From KBS-83 sp051025295 (GTDB lineage Bacteria > Acidobacteriota > Terriglobia > Terriglobales > Acidobacteriaceae): a stretch of DNA of 64,000 nt. The number at the start of each line of letters is the position of its first letter. The stretch's first letter is position 1. The DNA is taken from NCBI GenBank assembly GCA_051025295.1, contig JBMGJV010000021.1. One strand, 5' to 3'. The notes under the pieces were generated by a model, which had not been told where the DNA came from, did not search any database, and worked only from the letters and a program-made list of their open reading frames with translations. Shown one piece after another: positions 26,038 through 34,497 of this stretch. The translations under genes were made by a program, and so were the position numbers.

Positions 26038-27381
26038 ATGTTCCATCGCTCTCTTCGCCTTGCACTGCTGCTTCCATTGCTGCTCCCCATTGCGGCGCGC
26101 GCTCAGGATCCGGCTCACGCCAAAGAGTTCCGCATGCCCGAGGCGGGCAAGGGGCCGGGTGGGGAGCCGCGCATCGCGTTCCTTGCTCACCGCCTCGGCA
26201 CCGATCACTCGGAAGGCATCTCCATGCTGGACATGAATGGAGACGGCTTCGTCGATCTGCTCAGCGGCGCCTACTGGTACGAGAATCCCGGCGCGAACGG
26301 TGGCGAGTGGAAGCGTCACCAGTTCCGCACCGTCGGCCTCCACAATGAGTTCATCAACGACTGCGGCGAGTGGATCGTCGACGTCGATCACGACGGCCTG
26401 CCTGACCTCGTGACCACCGGTTGGATCGCCAACGGTCTCTGGTGGTATCGCAACCCCGGCACCAAGGCCACCGCTGCCGGTCAGATGTGGATAGCCGAAA
26501 AGATCACCGACAGCTTCGACACTGAAGGCGGCGCCTTCTTCGACATCAACGGCGATGGCAAGCCTGACCTCGCCCTCGCGCACTACAACCGCGCCGGCGT
26601 GCTCTGGATCGACTTCAGCGGAGCCAAGCCGCGCGTCCATCACCTCGGCAGCATGGAGCAGGACGGCCACGGCATCGGCGTCGCGGACATCAACGGCGAC
26701 GGCAAAGCCGATGTGCTCACCCCGCACGGCTGGTTCGAACAGGTCGACGCGAACAACGATCAGTGGAAGTGGCATAGCGACTGGACGCTCGGTGACCCCG
26801 GCTTCCCGATCCTCGGCTACGACGTCAACCACGACGGCAAACTCGACCTCATCTACGGCCAGGGTCACGGATACGGCCTCTACTGGCTTGAGCAGGCAGG
26901 CACTCCGTCGGATCCCAAGTGGGTCCGTCACGCCATCGACGAATCGTTCTCGCAGTCGCACGCCCTGGCATTGATCGATGTCGATGGCGATGGACAGGTC
27001 GAACTCGTCACCGGCAAGCGCTACCGCGGCCACTCCGGCGCAGACCCCGGCTCCTACGATCCCGTCGTCGTCTACGCGTATAAGTTCCCGGCCAAGGATC
27101 AGTTTACGTCCGGGTCCGGCGATCCGCTCTTCACCCGATTCGCTCTCTCCGTCAACGGCACTGCCTCCGCTGGAACGCAGTTTGTCTCTGCAGACTTCGA
27201 TCACGACGGCGACATCGACATCGCGAGCGCTGGCAAGCTCGGCGTCCACGTCCTCGAAAACCTGAAGATCGAAAAGGTCCCCAAGCAGGTCCGCGAAGAC
27301 ATGCAGCCCATCGAGCGCAAGTGGCCCTTCCCCGGCGAAGGTAAAGAAGTCCCGCAGGAAGACGGCCCCGACCCCAAGTAA
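26038..27381 (+). CDS. Secreted VCBS/FG-GAP repeat protein
   Basis: A 447-residue exported protein with a signal peptide (LALLLPLLLPIAARA, then QDPAHA). It has seven FG-GAP/VCBS-like blades, each with an Asp-rich calcium loop: DMNGDGFVDLL, DVDHDGLPDLV, DINGDGKPDLA, DINGDGKADVL, DVNHDGKLDLI, DVDGDGQVELV and DFDHDGDIDIA. This is a predicted seven-bladed beta-propeller, probably a binding or scaffold protein on the cell surface or in the periplasm. It follows the Tat-exported oxidoreductase closely and is followed by a strong terminator, so the two genes form a unit. No catalytic domain is visible. Confidence 0.88.
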   Translation: MFHRSLRLALLLPLLLPIAARAQDPAHAKEFRMPEAGKGPGGEPRIAFLAHRLGTDHSEGISMLDMNGDGFVDLLSGAYWYENPGANGGEWKRHQFRTVGLHNEFINDCGEWIVDVDHDGLPDLVTTGWIANGLWWYRNPGTKATAAGQMWIAEKITDSFDTEGGAFFDINGDGKPDLALAHYNRAGVLWIDFSGAKPRVHHLGSMEQDGHGIGVADINGDGKADVLTPHGWFEQVDANNDQWKWHSDWTLGDPGFPILGYDVNHDGKLDLIYGQGHGYGLYWLEQAGTPSDPKWVRHAIDESFSQSHALALIDVDGDGQVELVTGKRYRGHSGADPGSYDPVVVYAYKFPAKDQFTSGSGDPLFTRFALSVNGTASAGTQFVSADFDHDGDIDIASAGKLGVHVLENLKIEKVPKQVREDMQPIERKWPFPGEGKEVPQEDGPDPK

Positions 27382-27403
27382 TCGTCGCAGCTACATAGAA
27401 GCC

Positions 27404-27460
27404 AGGCGGCAGCCGCGTTCTCTTGCTCAGAGAAAAGCGCGTCTGCCGCCTCTTCTTTTT
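27404..27460 (+). terminator. Intrinsic terminator after the Gfo/Idh-VCBS pair
   Basis: AGGCGGCAG at 27404-27412 pairs with CTGCCGCCT at 27443-27451, the stem continues inward through CGCG/CGCG, and it is followed by CTTCTTTTT. It sits 23 bases after the VCBS gene. Confidence 0.85.
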
Positions 27461-27629
27461 ATGCGGCGTTCTTAACATTGCCTCCGCGGTCCTCGTTTCC
27501 ACACGCATCCAAGGCATGCACCCCGCCCAACCCAGCAAGCCCGCAACGCCCATCTATCCTGCTCTCCCGTCGCATCCCACCAGTGTGGGCGGCGACTGCG
27601 CGCTCGCGTGACATCTTCAGGAGAGAGAC

Positions 27630-28421
27630 ATGGCAAACAATCTCGCCGTCGTAACCGGAGCCTCGAGCGGCATCGGCTACTCACTTGCCAGAGACCTGGC
27701 AAAGCGCGGCTACGATCTGGTCGTCTGTTCCGCAGGACAGCGCCTGCAGGGTGCAGCGCAAACATTCGAAGGCCTCGGCACAGAAGTCATCGAGGTCCAG
27801 GCCGACTTGGCCACACGTCAGGGCGTGGACGAGCTCTGGTCGAGGCTGCAGCAAACCGGCCGGCCCGTGGACGTGGCCTGCCTCAACGCCGGCATCGGTG
27901 TCGGCGGCCTTTTCGCGGAAACCAGTCTCGATCAGGAACTCAACATGATCGAGCTGAACTGTGCCGGAACCGTGCAGCTCGCCAAGCACCTGGTGCCTAC
28001 CATGGTCGCCCGTGGCGAGGGACGTCTCCTCTTCACCGCGTCCATCGCGGGTGAAATGGTAGCGCCCCGTGAGGCGGTCTACGCCGCCACCAAGGCATTC
28101 GTGCTCTCCTTTGCGCACAGTCTGCGCTACGAATTGCGCGACACCGGCGTCACAGTCACGGCCCTCCAACCCGGACCCACCGACACCGACTTCTTCCACC
28201 GCGCTGGCATGGACAACACCGAGGTCGGTCAGAAGGGCAAGACCGAGAGCGAGCCCGATGACGTCGCGCGTCAGGGCCTGGATGCGCTCTTCGCTGGCCG
28301 CGATCACGTCTACAGCGCGTCCATGAAGACCAAGGTAGAAGGCATGATGGCCAACGCGGTCCCAGGTGCCGTCAAGGGAGCCATGCACGAGAAGATGGCC
28401 AAGCCGACCAACCAGGGCTGA
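27630..28421 (+). CDS. SDR-family NAD(P)-dependent oxidoreductase
   Basis: A 263-residue short-chain dehydrogenase. The cofactor motif is VVTGASSGIGYSLA near residues 7-20, and the NAG motif is in CLNAGIGVGG near 88. The catalytic Ser is in LFTASIAGEM, and the catalytic Tyr-x-x-x-Lys is in VYAATKAFVLSFA near 150. The start is well supported by an AGGAGAGA ribosome-binding site. It precedes an SRPBCC protein and a zinc alcohol dehydrogenase on the same strand, with about 95 and 65 bases between genes, so a loose three-gene cluster is possible. The substrate cannot be inferred. Confidence 0.92.
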   Translation: MANNLAVVTGASSGIGYSLARDLAKRGYDLVVCSAGQRLQGAAQTFEGLGTEVIEVQADLATRQGVDELWSRLQQTGRPVDVACLNAGIGVGGLFAETSLDQELNMIELNCAGTVQLAKHLVPTMVARGEGRLLFTASIAGEMVAPREAVYAATKAFVLSFAHSLRYELRDTGVTVTALQPGPTDTDFFHRAGMDNTEVGQKGKTESEPDDVARQGLDALFAGRDHVYSASMKTKVEGMMANAVPGAVKGAMHEKMAKPTNQG

Positions 28422-28516
28422 TCACGAAAAGCATTCATGCAGGGCGCGTGCACATCGAAGGTGCGCGCGTCCTGCCATGCAGGCCAGCACCGCTCACCAA
28501 ATCATGGAGAGATGAA

Positions 28517-29164
28517 ATGACCGATCCGTTGCAGGAGAAGCCACAGGCAGAGCCGCTACCGCGCTTCGGCGCAGTCAGCACATTTCAGGACGGCCGCTAC
28601 ATGCCGCCGCCATCGGACAGCGATGGCAAGCAATGGGTCCGCACCAGCGCGCTCATTCAGCGCAACCCGCAGGACCTCTACGCCATGTGGCACGACATCG
28701 AGCAAGCCCCGCAATGGCAGGAGCAGATCGAGCGCGTCGTCCGCACCGGCGATAAGACCACGCACTGGGTCATGCGCACCGACAAGGCCACCATCGAGTG
28801 GGACGCCGAGATCATGGCAGACGAGCCGGGCAAACGCATCGCCTGGCGCTCCATCGGCGGCGACACGCAGGAGGCGGGCGAGGTCGTCTTCGAGCCGGCG
28901 CCGGGTGGCCGCGGCACCTTCGTCACCCTCCTGCAGGAGTTCGGCATGAGCAAACTCGCCAGCGCAACAGAGACGCTCACCAGCCGCAACCCCAAGCAGG
29001 CCGTCGTCGAAAACCTGCGTCACTTCAAAGCGCTCGCCGAGGCAGGCGAGATCCCGCGCAACGAAGGCCAGCCGCATGGGCCGCGCGGCGTTATCGGCAA
29101 AATGAAAGAGTCGCTCTACGCCGAAACCGTCAAGACCCCGCCCAATCAGCGCCGTGCCAGCTAA
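28517..29164 (+). CDS. SRPBCC-family (polyketide cyclase-like) protein
   Basis: A 215-residue protein with a START/SRPBCC ligand-binding fold. It has the helix-grip pattern of COG5637-type cyclase/dehydrase proteins: RTSALIQRNPQDLYAMWHDIEQAPQWQEQIERV near 38-70, then RIAWRSIGGDTQEAG and GRGTFVTLLQEF. Such proteins bind small hydrophobic ligands; an enzymatic role is not shown. The frame is open further upstream, but the ATG at 28517 has GGAGAG (28506-28511) five bases before it and is chosen. It lies between the SDR gene and the alcohol dehydrogenase. Confidence 0.85.
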   Translation: MTDPLQEKPQAEPLPRFGAVSTFQDGRYMPPPSDSDGKQWVRTSALIQRNPQDLYAMWHDIEQAPQWQEQIERVVRTGDKTTHWVMRTDKATIEWDAEIMADEPGKRIAWRSIGGDTQEAGEVVFEPAPGGRGTFVTLLQEFGMSKLASATETLTSRNPKQAVVENLRHFKALAEAGEIPRNEGQPHGPRGVIGKMKESLYAETVKTPPNQRRAS

Positions 29165-29230
29165 ACGATCCCGCGCGGGTTACAGAACGAACCAGCCGCT
29201 CCGCTCATGCGGATGCGAAGGAGAGAAGCA

Positions 29231-30424
29231 ATGAAAGCAGTCTGCTGGATGGGCAAGAGCAAGATCGAGACACTCCAGGTGCCAGACCCGGAGCTCCTGA
29301 ATCCGCGCGATGCCATCATCCGCGTCACGCGCACCGCCATCTGTGGGTCCGACCTGCATCTCTACGACGGCTTCATCCCCACCATGGAGGCCGGCGACAT
29401 CCTCGGCCATGAATTCATGGGCGTCGTCGAGGAAGTCGGCAGCGCAGTTACAAATCTCAAGCGCGGCGATCGCGTCGTCGTCCCCTTCACCATCGCGTGC
29501 GGCAACTGCTTCTTCTGCAAAAAACAGCTCTGGTCCGCCTGCGATAACTCCAACCCCAACGCCCACCTCATGGAGAAGGCCTACGGCTACTCCGGCTCAG
29601 GACTCTTCGGCTACTCGCACATGATGGGTGGCTACGCCGGCGGACAGGCCCAGTACGCGCGCGTGCCCTATGCCGACGTCGGCCCACTCAAGATCGAATC
29701 CGATCTGCCCGACGACAAGGTCCTCTTCCTCACCGACATCTTCCCGACCGGCTACATGGCTGCCGAGCACGCGCAGATCGAGCCCGGCGACACTGTCGCC
29801 GTGTGGGGCTGCGGACCCGTAGGGCAGTTCGCCATCGCCAGCGCCTTCATGCTCGGCGCAGCGCGCGTCATCGCCATCGATCGCTTGCCGGAGCGGCTCG
29901 AGCTCGCGCGCTCCCTCGGCGCGCTCACCATCGACTACAGCGAAGACGACGTCAGCGTCCTCACCGCGCTCAAAGACCTCACCGGCAACACTGGCCCGGA
30001 CTCGTGCATCGACGCCGTCGGCCTCGAAGCACACTCGAACGACCTGCAGGGTGTCTACGACGTCGTCAAGAATGCGCTGCTGCTCGAAACCGATCGCCCC
30101 AGCGTGCTCCGTCAGGCCATCCAGGCCGTGCGCAAAGGCGGCACGCTTTCCATCCCCGGCGTCTACGGCGGACTGCTGGACAAGGTGCCCTTCGGCGCAG
30201 CCTTCGGCAAAGGCATCACCATGAAGATGGGCCAGACCAACATGCATCGCTACATGAAGCCGCTGCTCGAGCGTATTGAACAGGGCCAGATCGACCCTAG
30301 CTACATCATCTCTCACCGCATCACGCTCGATGAGGCGCCAAAGATGTACGAGATCTGGCGCGATAAGAAAGAGCGTGTCACCAAGATCGTGATCGACCCC
30401 TGGGCAGAAGGCAAAGCCGCATAA
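29231..30424 (+). CDS. Zinc-dependent alcohol dehydrogenase (formaldehyde dehydrogenase-like MDR)
   Basis: A 397-residue medium-chain dehydrogenase. The catalytic zinc ligands lie in CGSDLHLYDG near 37 and in GHEFMGVVEEVG near 60. The structural zinc is bound by four Cys in CGNCFFCKKQLWSAC near 94-108. The Rossmann loop VAVWGCGPVGQFA is near 190. It belongs to COG1063 and resembles glutathione-independent formaldehyde dehydrogenases, but the substrate is open. The ATG at 29231 is preferred over 29207 because AAGGAGAG ends about five bases before it. A strong hairpin follows the stop. Confidence 0.92.
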   Translation: MKAVCWMGKSKIETLQVPDPELLNPRDAIIRVTRTAICGSDLHLYDGFIPTMEAGDILGHEFMGVVEEVGSAVTNLKRGDRVVVPFTIACGNCFFCKKQLWSACDNSNPNAHLMEKAYGYSGSGLFGYSHMMGGYAGGQAQYARVPYADVGPLKIESDLPDDKVLFLTDIFPTGYMAAEHAQIEPGDTVAVWGCGPVGQFAIASAFMLGAARVIAIDRLPERLELARSLGALTIDYSEDDVSVLTALKDLTGNTGPDSCIDAVGLEAHSNDLQGVYDVVKNALLLETDRPSVLRQAIQAVRKGGTLSIPGVYGGLLDKVPFGAAFGKGITMKMGQTNMHRYMKPLLERIEQGQIDPSYIISHRITLDEAPKMYEIWRDKKERVTKIVIDPWAEGKAA

Positions 30425-30444
30425 CTCGTAACGCCAGCAATAAC

Positions 30445-30472
30445 AGAAGGGCTGCCCGCGGGCAGCCCTTCT
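30445..30472. terminator. Bidirectional terminator hairpin between convergent genes
   Basis: A perfect palindrome, AGAAGGGCTGCCC paired to GGGCAGCCCTTCT with only GC in the loop. It is centred between the stops of the alcohol dehydrogenase (+) and the second SDR (-). The U-tract is short on both sides. Confidence 0.7.
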
Positions 30473-30494
30473 GTCGTTCCTATTCGCACATGCG

Positions 30495-31580
30495 TCAGTG
30501 CTGATTCCACTGCGCGGCATCCTTCTGCGTCAGGCTCTTGATTACGCTTGAGGTCGGTGCCTGCGTATCCTTCCCCCGCACAAATGCGTCTGGCTTCTTT
30601 GCAGGCGACGGCAGCACGCGATTTACCAGGCCCAGCAGCGTATCCATCAGCTCCGGCGCATTCTGTCCAACGAGCGCCACGGCCGAAGCTAGCGGAGAAA
30701 TCAGCAGCTCACTCCGCCGCTGCGCCGTCGCCTCCACAATGCTCTGCGCCGCACTCTTCGCCGAGACTGCAAAGTAGGGAAGCGACGCACCCAGCGCAAA
30801 CCATGCATACTCGCGTGAGCGCTTGCCGCCCACCATCGCATGCAGGTGCGAGCCCGTCCGCATCAGCCACGGGCACACTGTCAACACATGAACGCCGTCC
30901 GCGCGCAGCTCCGCATTCAATCCGCGCGACAACCCCACCATCGCAAACTTGCTCGCCGTGTACGGCAGCAGGTGCGGCACCGCGACCAGCCCGCCGATCG
31001 ACGCAATATTCACAATCGTGCCCGCGCGTCGTGCGCGCATCCGCGGCAGCACAGCAAGTGTTGTATTCAGCGCGCCGTAGTAATTCGTATTCATCGACTG
31101 GTGATAGCTCTCGAGCGGCTGATTGCTCACCGGTGCCACCGTGATAATCCCGGCATTGTTCACCAGGATGTCGATATCCCCCAGCTCTCTTGCGGCCGCT
31201 TCCAGCGCTGCCGCCACCGCCGCCGGATCCGTCACATCGCACACCACGGAAAACACCGCGCGCTTCTGCGTCCAGGAGATGCCCCTCTGCAGCTTCTTCT
31301 CCGCCTTGTCCAGCTGCTCACGATCGCGCGCCGCAATCGCCACGCGGCAGCCCGCGCGCAGAAACTCCTCCGCCATCGCCAGCCCCAGCCCGCGTGACCC
31401 GCCGGTGATGAACACCACCTTGCCCGCCAGCGGCGCCTCGCGCCGCTTGTGCAGCGTGCTGAAGTACAGCCCCGAGCCGGCTGCGATGCCCAGTCCGATC
31501 AGGGGAACAAGATTGCGGCGAAGCATCTGCGCCGCCGTGCTGCCGGACTGCGCTTTGGGTCGTTGGCTCGTAGGCGTCAT
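30495..31580 (-). CDS. Membrane-anchored SDR-family oxidoreductase
   Basis: A 361-residue short-chain dehydrogenase with an N-terminal membrane anchor (NLVPLIGLGIAAGSGLYF, about 24-41). The cofactor motif is VVFITGGSRGLGLAMA near 55. LVNNAGII is near 139, the catalytic Ser is in NIASIGGLVA, and YTASKFAMVGLSRGL is near 205. The C-terminal 100 residues (DTLLGLVNRVLP...) are typical of extended membrane-associated SDRs. GAGGA lies upstream of the ATG. It converges on the zinc alcohol dehydrogenase and diverges from the his leader. The substrate is unknown. Confidence 0.9.
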   Translation of the reverse strand: MTPTSQRPKAQSGSTAAQMLRRNLVPLIGLGIAAGSGLYFSTLHKRREAPLAGKVVFITGGSRGLGLAMAEEFLRAGCRVAIAARDREQLDKAEKKLQRGISWTQKRAVFSVVCDVTDPAAVAAALEAAARELGDIDILVNNAGIITVAPVSNQPLESYHQSMNTNYYGALNTTLAVLPRMRARRAGTIVNIASIGGLVAVPHLLPYTASKFAMVGLSRGLNAELRADGVHVLTVCPWLMRTGSHLHAMVGGKRSREYAWFALGASLPYFAVSAKSAAQSIVEATAQRRSELLISPLASAVALVGQNAPELMDTLLGLVNRVLPSPAKKPDAFVRGKDTQAPTSSVIKSLTQKDAAQWNQH

Positions 31581-31727
31581 GCGGCTTCCTCGGTCCTGAT
31601 GGGCTGAATAGCTTTCGCTAAATGAGTGGATGAAGAGCAGGTGAAAAATCGAAGGAGCAGCGCAACACTCCTAGCGAGTGAGAGTAAGCCGCCTACAGCG
31701 AAGTTGTCTCGCAGCCATCGCGCTGGG

Positions 31728-31756
31728 TTGACAGGATGGGGGCAAGCCGATAGCGT
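31728..31756 (+). promoter_or_regulatory. Predicted promoter of the his operon
   Basis: A consensus -35 box TTGACA (31728-31733) is separated by 17 bases from TAGCGT (31751-31756), a weak -10. Transcription would begin near 31763, just ahead of the leader-peptide gene. Confidence 0.6.
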
Positions 31757-31778
31757 TTTCCTACGGAGTCCTGCACGC

Positions 31779-31856
31779 ATGAACGCAACACGCCATCATC
31801 GCCCCCATCACCATCATCGCGCGGCGGGCGTGTCGGCGGACTCTTCGGAAGCATAA
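31779..31856 (+). CDS. hisL: Histidine-operon leader peptide
   Basis: A 25-codon open frame starting MNATRHHRPHHHHRAAG and ending at TAA 31854-31856. It has six His codons within eight positions (31794-31817), the hallmark of a his attenuator leader peptide. GGAG at 31765-31768 lies ten bases before the ATG. Hairpin-forming sequence and the first structural his gene follow directly. When charged tRNA-His is short, a ribosome should stall on the His codons and let the RNA downstream fold into the antiterminator. The peptide itself is not expected to have a function. Confidence 0.85.
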   Translation: MNATRHHRPHHHHRAAGVSADSSEA

Positions 31857-31917
31857 GCAACACCCGAATCCAGGTCCCACGCAGCCCGCCAGTGCATCGC
31901 ACGGCGGGCTTTCTTCT
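31823..31917 (+). promoter_or_regulatory. his attenuator: antiterminator arm and intrinsic terminator
   Basis: The terminator is AGCCCGCC (31883-31890) paired to GGCGGGCT (31903-31910), extended by GTGC/GCAC around ATC with one bulged A, then TTCTTCT. GGCGGGC at 31823-31829, six bases past the last His codon, is perfectly complementary to GCCCGCC at 31884-31890, the 5' terminator arm. The two pairings are mutually exclusive, as attenuation requires: stalling at the His codons leaves 31823-31829 free to block the terminator. Confidence 0.8.
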
Positions 31918-31942
31918 GCAACCTTCACTCTGAGAGGGCAAT

Positions 31943-32308
31943 GTGAGCAGCAGCACCCAGGCAACGCAACAGACCATCGATTTCGAAAAAATGGACGGCC
32001 TCGTTCCCGCCATCGTGCAGGACGCCGCCACCCGCGAAGTGCTGATGGTTGGCTTCTGCAACCAGGAGAGCTACCGCAGCACGCTCGAGAGCGGCTTCGT
32101 CACATTCTGGAGCCGCACGCGCAAAACTCTGTGGCGCAAAGGCGAGACCAGCGGCAACCGCCTCCGCATCGTGAAAGCCTCCACCGACTGCGATCAGGAC
32201 ACGCTGCTGTTTGAAGTCGTCGTCGAAGGCGATGGCCTCGTCTGCCACGAGGGCACCATCAGCTGCTTCACGCGTCCCGTCGCCGTTCCCGGCCAGGTGA
32301 GCGCATGA
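31943..32308 (+). CDS. hisI: Phosphoribosyl-AMP cyclohydrolase (monofunctional HisI)
   Basis: Opens the adenine ring of phosphoribosyl-AMP, step three of histidine synthesis. The family start IDFEKMDGLVPAIVQD, then FWSRTRKTLWRKGETSGN, the metal site in STDCDQDTLLF and LVCHEGTISCF are all present. At 121 residues it lacks the HisE pyrophosphohydrolase domain found in HisIE fusions. The GTG start at 31943 has GAGAGGG just upstream, and the ATG two bases earlier runs into a stop. It is the first structural gene after the attenuator; its stop overlaps hisG by four bases. Confidence 0.95.
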   Translation: MSSSTQATQQTIDFEKMDGLVPAIVQDAATREVLMVGFCNQESYRSTLESGFVTFWSRTRKTLWRKGETSGNRLRIVKASTDCDQDTLLFEVVVEGDGLVCHEGTISCFTRPVAVPGQVSA

Positions 32309-33174
32309 AGCTGAAGCTCGGTATCCCCAAGGGCAGCCTGCAGGACGCCACCATCGCACTGTTCGAGCGCGCCGGCTGGCGCATCTACGCGAACGGCCGC
32401 TCCTACTTCCCGCAGATCGACGATGCCGAAATCGAGTGCATGCTCATCCGCGCGCAGGAGATGGCACGCTATGTCGAGAAGGGCGTGCTCGACGCCGGCC
32501 TCACCGGCATCGACTGGGTCGTCGAGAGCGCACTCGACGTTGAAAGCATCACCAGCCTCACCTACGCCAAGCAGAGCCGCAGCAAAGTTCGCTGGGTGCT
32601 CGCCGTGCCAGAAGACTCCCCCTTCAAACGCGCCGAAGATCTCGAAGGCAAGACCATCGCCACCGAACTCGTCGAGGTATCGAAGCGATACTTCGCGCAG
32701 AAGGGCGTCAACGTTCGCGTCGAGTTCAGTTGGGGCGCGACGGAAGTCAAGCCGCCCACGCTCGCCGACGCGATCGTTGAGGTCACCGAGACCGGCAGCT
32801 CTCTCCGCGCCAACCGCCTGCGCATCATCGACACGGTGATGGAGAGCGAGACGCACCTCATCGCGAATCGCACCGCCATGCAGGATGCATGGAAACGCGA
32901 GAAGGTCAGCAACATCGCGCTCATGCTGCGCGGCGCCATCGAAGCGCAGGGCCGCGTTGGCCTCATGTTGAATGCGCCGCGCCAGAGCCTCGACGCCGTC
33001 CTCAACGTGCTGCCCGCGCTCAATTCGCCGACCGTCTCCTCATTGCATGACCCCGCATGGGTCGCCGTCAACACCATCCTCGAGGAAGGTGTCGTGCGCG
33101 ATGTCCTGCCGCGCCTCAAGGCCGCCGGCGCCACCGGCATCGTCGAATACCCACTCAATAAAATCGTCATCTAG
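32305..33174 (+). CDS. hisG: ATP phosphoribosyltransferase, long form
   Basis: Catalyses the first and feedback-controlled step of histidine synthesis, joining ATP and PRPP. Features are LKLGIPKGSLQDATIALFERAGW at the N-terminus, DAGLTGIDWVVES near 68, and ADAIVEVTETGSSLRANRLRII, the PRPP-binding segment, near 155. With 289 residues it is the long form. It carries its own C-terminal histidine-binding regulatory domain (about 210-289) and should not need HisZ. It starts inside the hisI stop. Confidence 0.96.
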   Translation: MKLKLGIPKGSLQDATIALFERAGWRIYANGRSYFPQIDDAEIECMLIRAQEMARYVEKGVLDAGLTGIDWVVESALDVESITSLTYAKQSRSKVRWVLAVPEDSPFKRAEDLEGKTIATELVEVSKRYFAQKGVNVRVEFSWGATEVKPPTLADAIVEVTETGSSLRANRLRIIDTVMESETHLIANRTAMQDAWKREKVSNIALMLRGAIEAQGRVGLMLNAPRQSLDAVLNVLPALNSPTVSSLHDPAWVAVNTILEEGVVRDVLPRLKAAGATGIVEYPLNKIVI

Positions 33175-33206
33175 TTGGTCGTTTTGTCTTCGTTGTTTCT
33201 AGTCTT

Positions 33207-33214
33207 GAGGAGGT
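33207..33214 (+). promoter_or_regulatory. Strong Shine-Dalgarno fixing the TTG start of hisD
   Basis: GAGGAGGT five bases before TTG at 33220. No ATG fits this site, so hisD starts at TTG. Confidence 0.8.
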
Positions 33215-33219
33215 GCTGC

Positions 33220-34497
33220 TTGAAAATCCTGACCACCGCTGGTCGCGGAGCGAAGAAGACAGAGCAAGTGCTCCGCGCCCTCGAAGACCGCGGCGCGACC
33301 AGCCTCGATCGCGTCGATCGCCAGGTCGGCCGCATCATCGACGACGTGCGGCGTGGCGGCGATCGCGCCCTGCTCGCGGCGCGCGCAGACTTCGACGGTG
33401 TGTCGCGCCGTCAGCCCCTGCGCGTCTCTGCTGCGGATCTGCATCGCGCCTGGCAGCAGACCGACCCAAACCTCCGTGCAGCATTGCAGCAGGCCGCCGG
33501 CACCATCACTGAATTTGCAAAGCGCCAGATGCCGCAGGACTGGGACACCGCTCCGGCAACCGGCGTGAGCACAGGCCAGCGCGTCCGCGCTCTCGGTGCG
33601 GTCGGCTGTTATGTGCCCAGCGGCCGCCACCCGCTCCCGTCGTCGCTGCTCATGACCGTGCTTCCCGCGCAGGTCGCCGGCGTCAAGCGCATCGTCGTCG
33701 TCTCGCCGCGTCCTGCAAAGGAGACGCTCGCCGCCGCTGCTCTCCTCGGCGTTGATGAGTTCTACCAGGTCGGCGGGGCGCACGCAGTCGCCGCGCTCGC
33801 CTATGGCACGCAGACCATCGCGCGCGTGAATAAAGTTGTCGGCCCCGGCAGCCTCTACGTTACCGCGGCCAAGCGTCGCGTCGCCTTCGACTGCGGCATC
33901 GATATGCTGGCCGGGCCGACAGAGATTGTCGTCGCCAGCGAACGCGGCCATCCGGAGGCGATCGCCGCCGACCTCGTCGCACAGGCCGAGCACGACAGCG
34001 AAACCCTCAGCATCCTCGTCACCTCGCGGCCCGAGCTCGCAGACTTCGTCGCGCAAGAGGTCAAGGAGCAGTCTCGCCGCAATCCGGTCGCTCGCGAGGC
34101 ATTGCGCAACCACGGTTACATATTCGTCGCCTCGTCCGTCGCTGAAGCTCGCGTCATCACCAACCGCCTCGCTGGTGAGCACCTCACCGTCGACACCGAA
34201 GACGATCTCGCCTGGGTTGAAAATGCCGGCTCCGTCTTCATCGGCAACTGGTCGTCGCAGGCGCTGGGTGACTACGTCTCGGGACCCAACCACACACTGC
34301 CCACCGGCGGCGTCGCCAAAGTTCGCGGCGGGCTCAGCGTCTTCGACTTCGTCAAGCTCATCACCGTCCAGCGCTACACGCCGGAGGGCGTGCAGGCGCT
34401 CGGTCCTTCCGCCGTCGCATTGGCGCAGGCGGAAGGTCTCGAAGGTCACGCAGCCGCGGTCAGCCGCCGGCTGGAAAGAGCCAGCGCCCGTGTCTGA
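33220..34497 (+). CDS. hisD: Histidinol dehydrogenase
   Basis: Performs the last two steps of histidine synthesis, histidinol to histidine, with NAD and zinc. Conserved blocks are GCYVPSGRHPLPSSLLMTVLPA near 126, VDEFYQVGGAHAVAALAYGT, VVGPGSLYVTAAKR, the glutamate/zinc region MLAGPTEIVVASE and AQAEHDSETLSILVT. The TTG start at 33220 follows GAGGAGGT. The resulting 425 residues are the usual length, while the longer upstream frame would add unrelated residues. Its stop overlaps the hisC start by eight bases. Confidence 0.96.
   Translation: MKILTTAGRGAKKTEQVLRALEDRGATSLDRVDRQVGRIIDDVRRGGDRALLAARADFDGVSRRQPLRVSAADLHRAWQQTDPNLRAALQQAAGTITEFAKRQMPQDWDTAPATGVSTGQRVRALGAVGCYVPSGRHPLPSSLLMTVLPAQVAGVKRIVVVSPRPAKETLAAAALLGVDEFYQVGGAHAVAALAYGTQTIARVNKVVGPGSLYVTAAKRRVAFDCGIDMLAGPTEIVVASERGHPEAIAADLVAQAEHDSETLSILVTSRPELADFVAQEVKEQSRRNPVAREALRNHGYIFVASSVAEARVITNRLAGEHLTVDTEDDLAWVENAGSVFIGNWSSQALGDYVSGPNHTLPTGGVAKVRGGLSVFDFVKLITVQRYTPEGVQALGPSAVALAQAEGLEGHAAAVSRRLERASARV

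Noticed and set aside
31626..31778. Upstream extension of the His-rich leader frame to 76 codons
   Set aside because: The predicted promoter (31728-31756) lies inside this extension, so only the ATG at 31779 can be used; the short leader peptide fits the attenuator model.
31806..31817. Four consecutive His codons taken as a metal-binding tag or simple repeat
   Set aside because: Their place right before a his operon, in a tiny frame followed by competing hairpins, is explained by attenuation.
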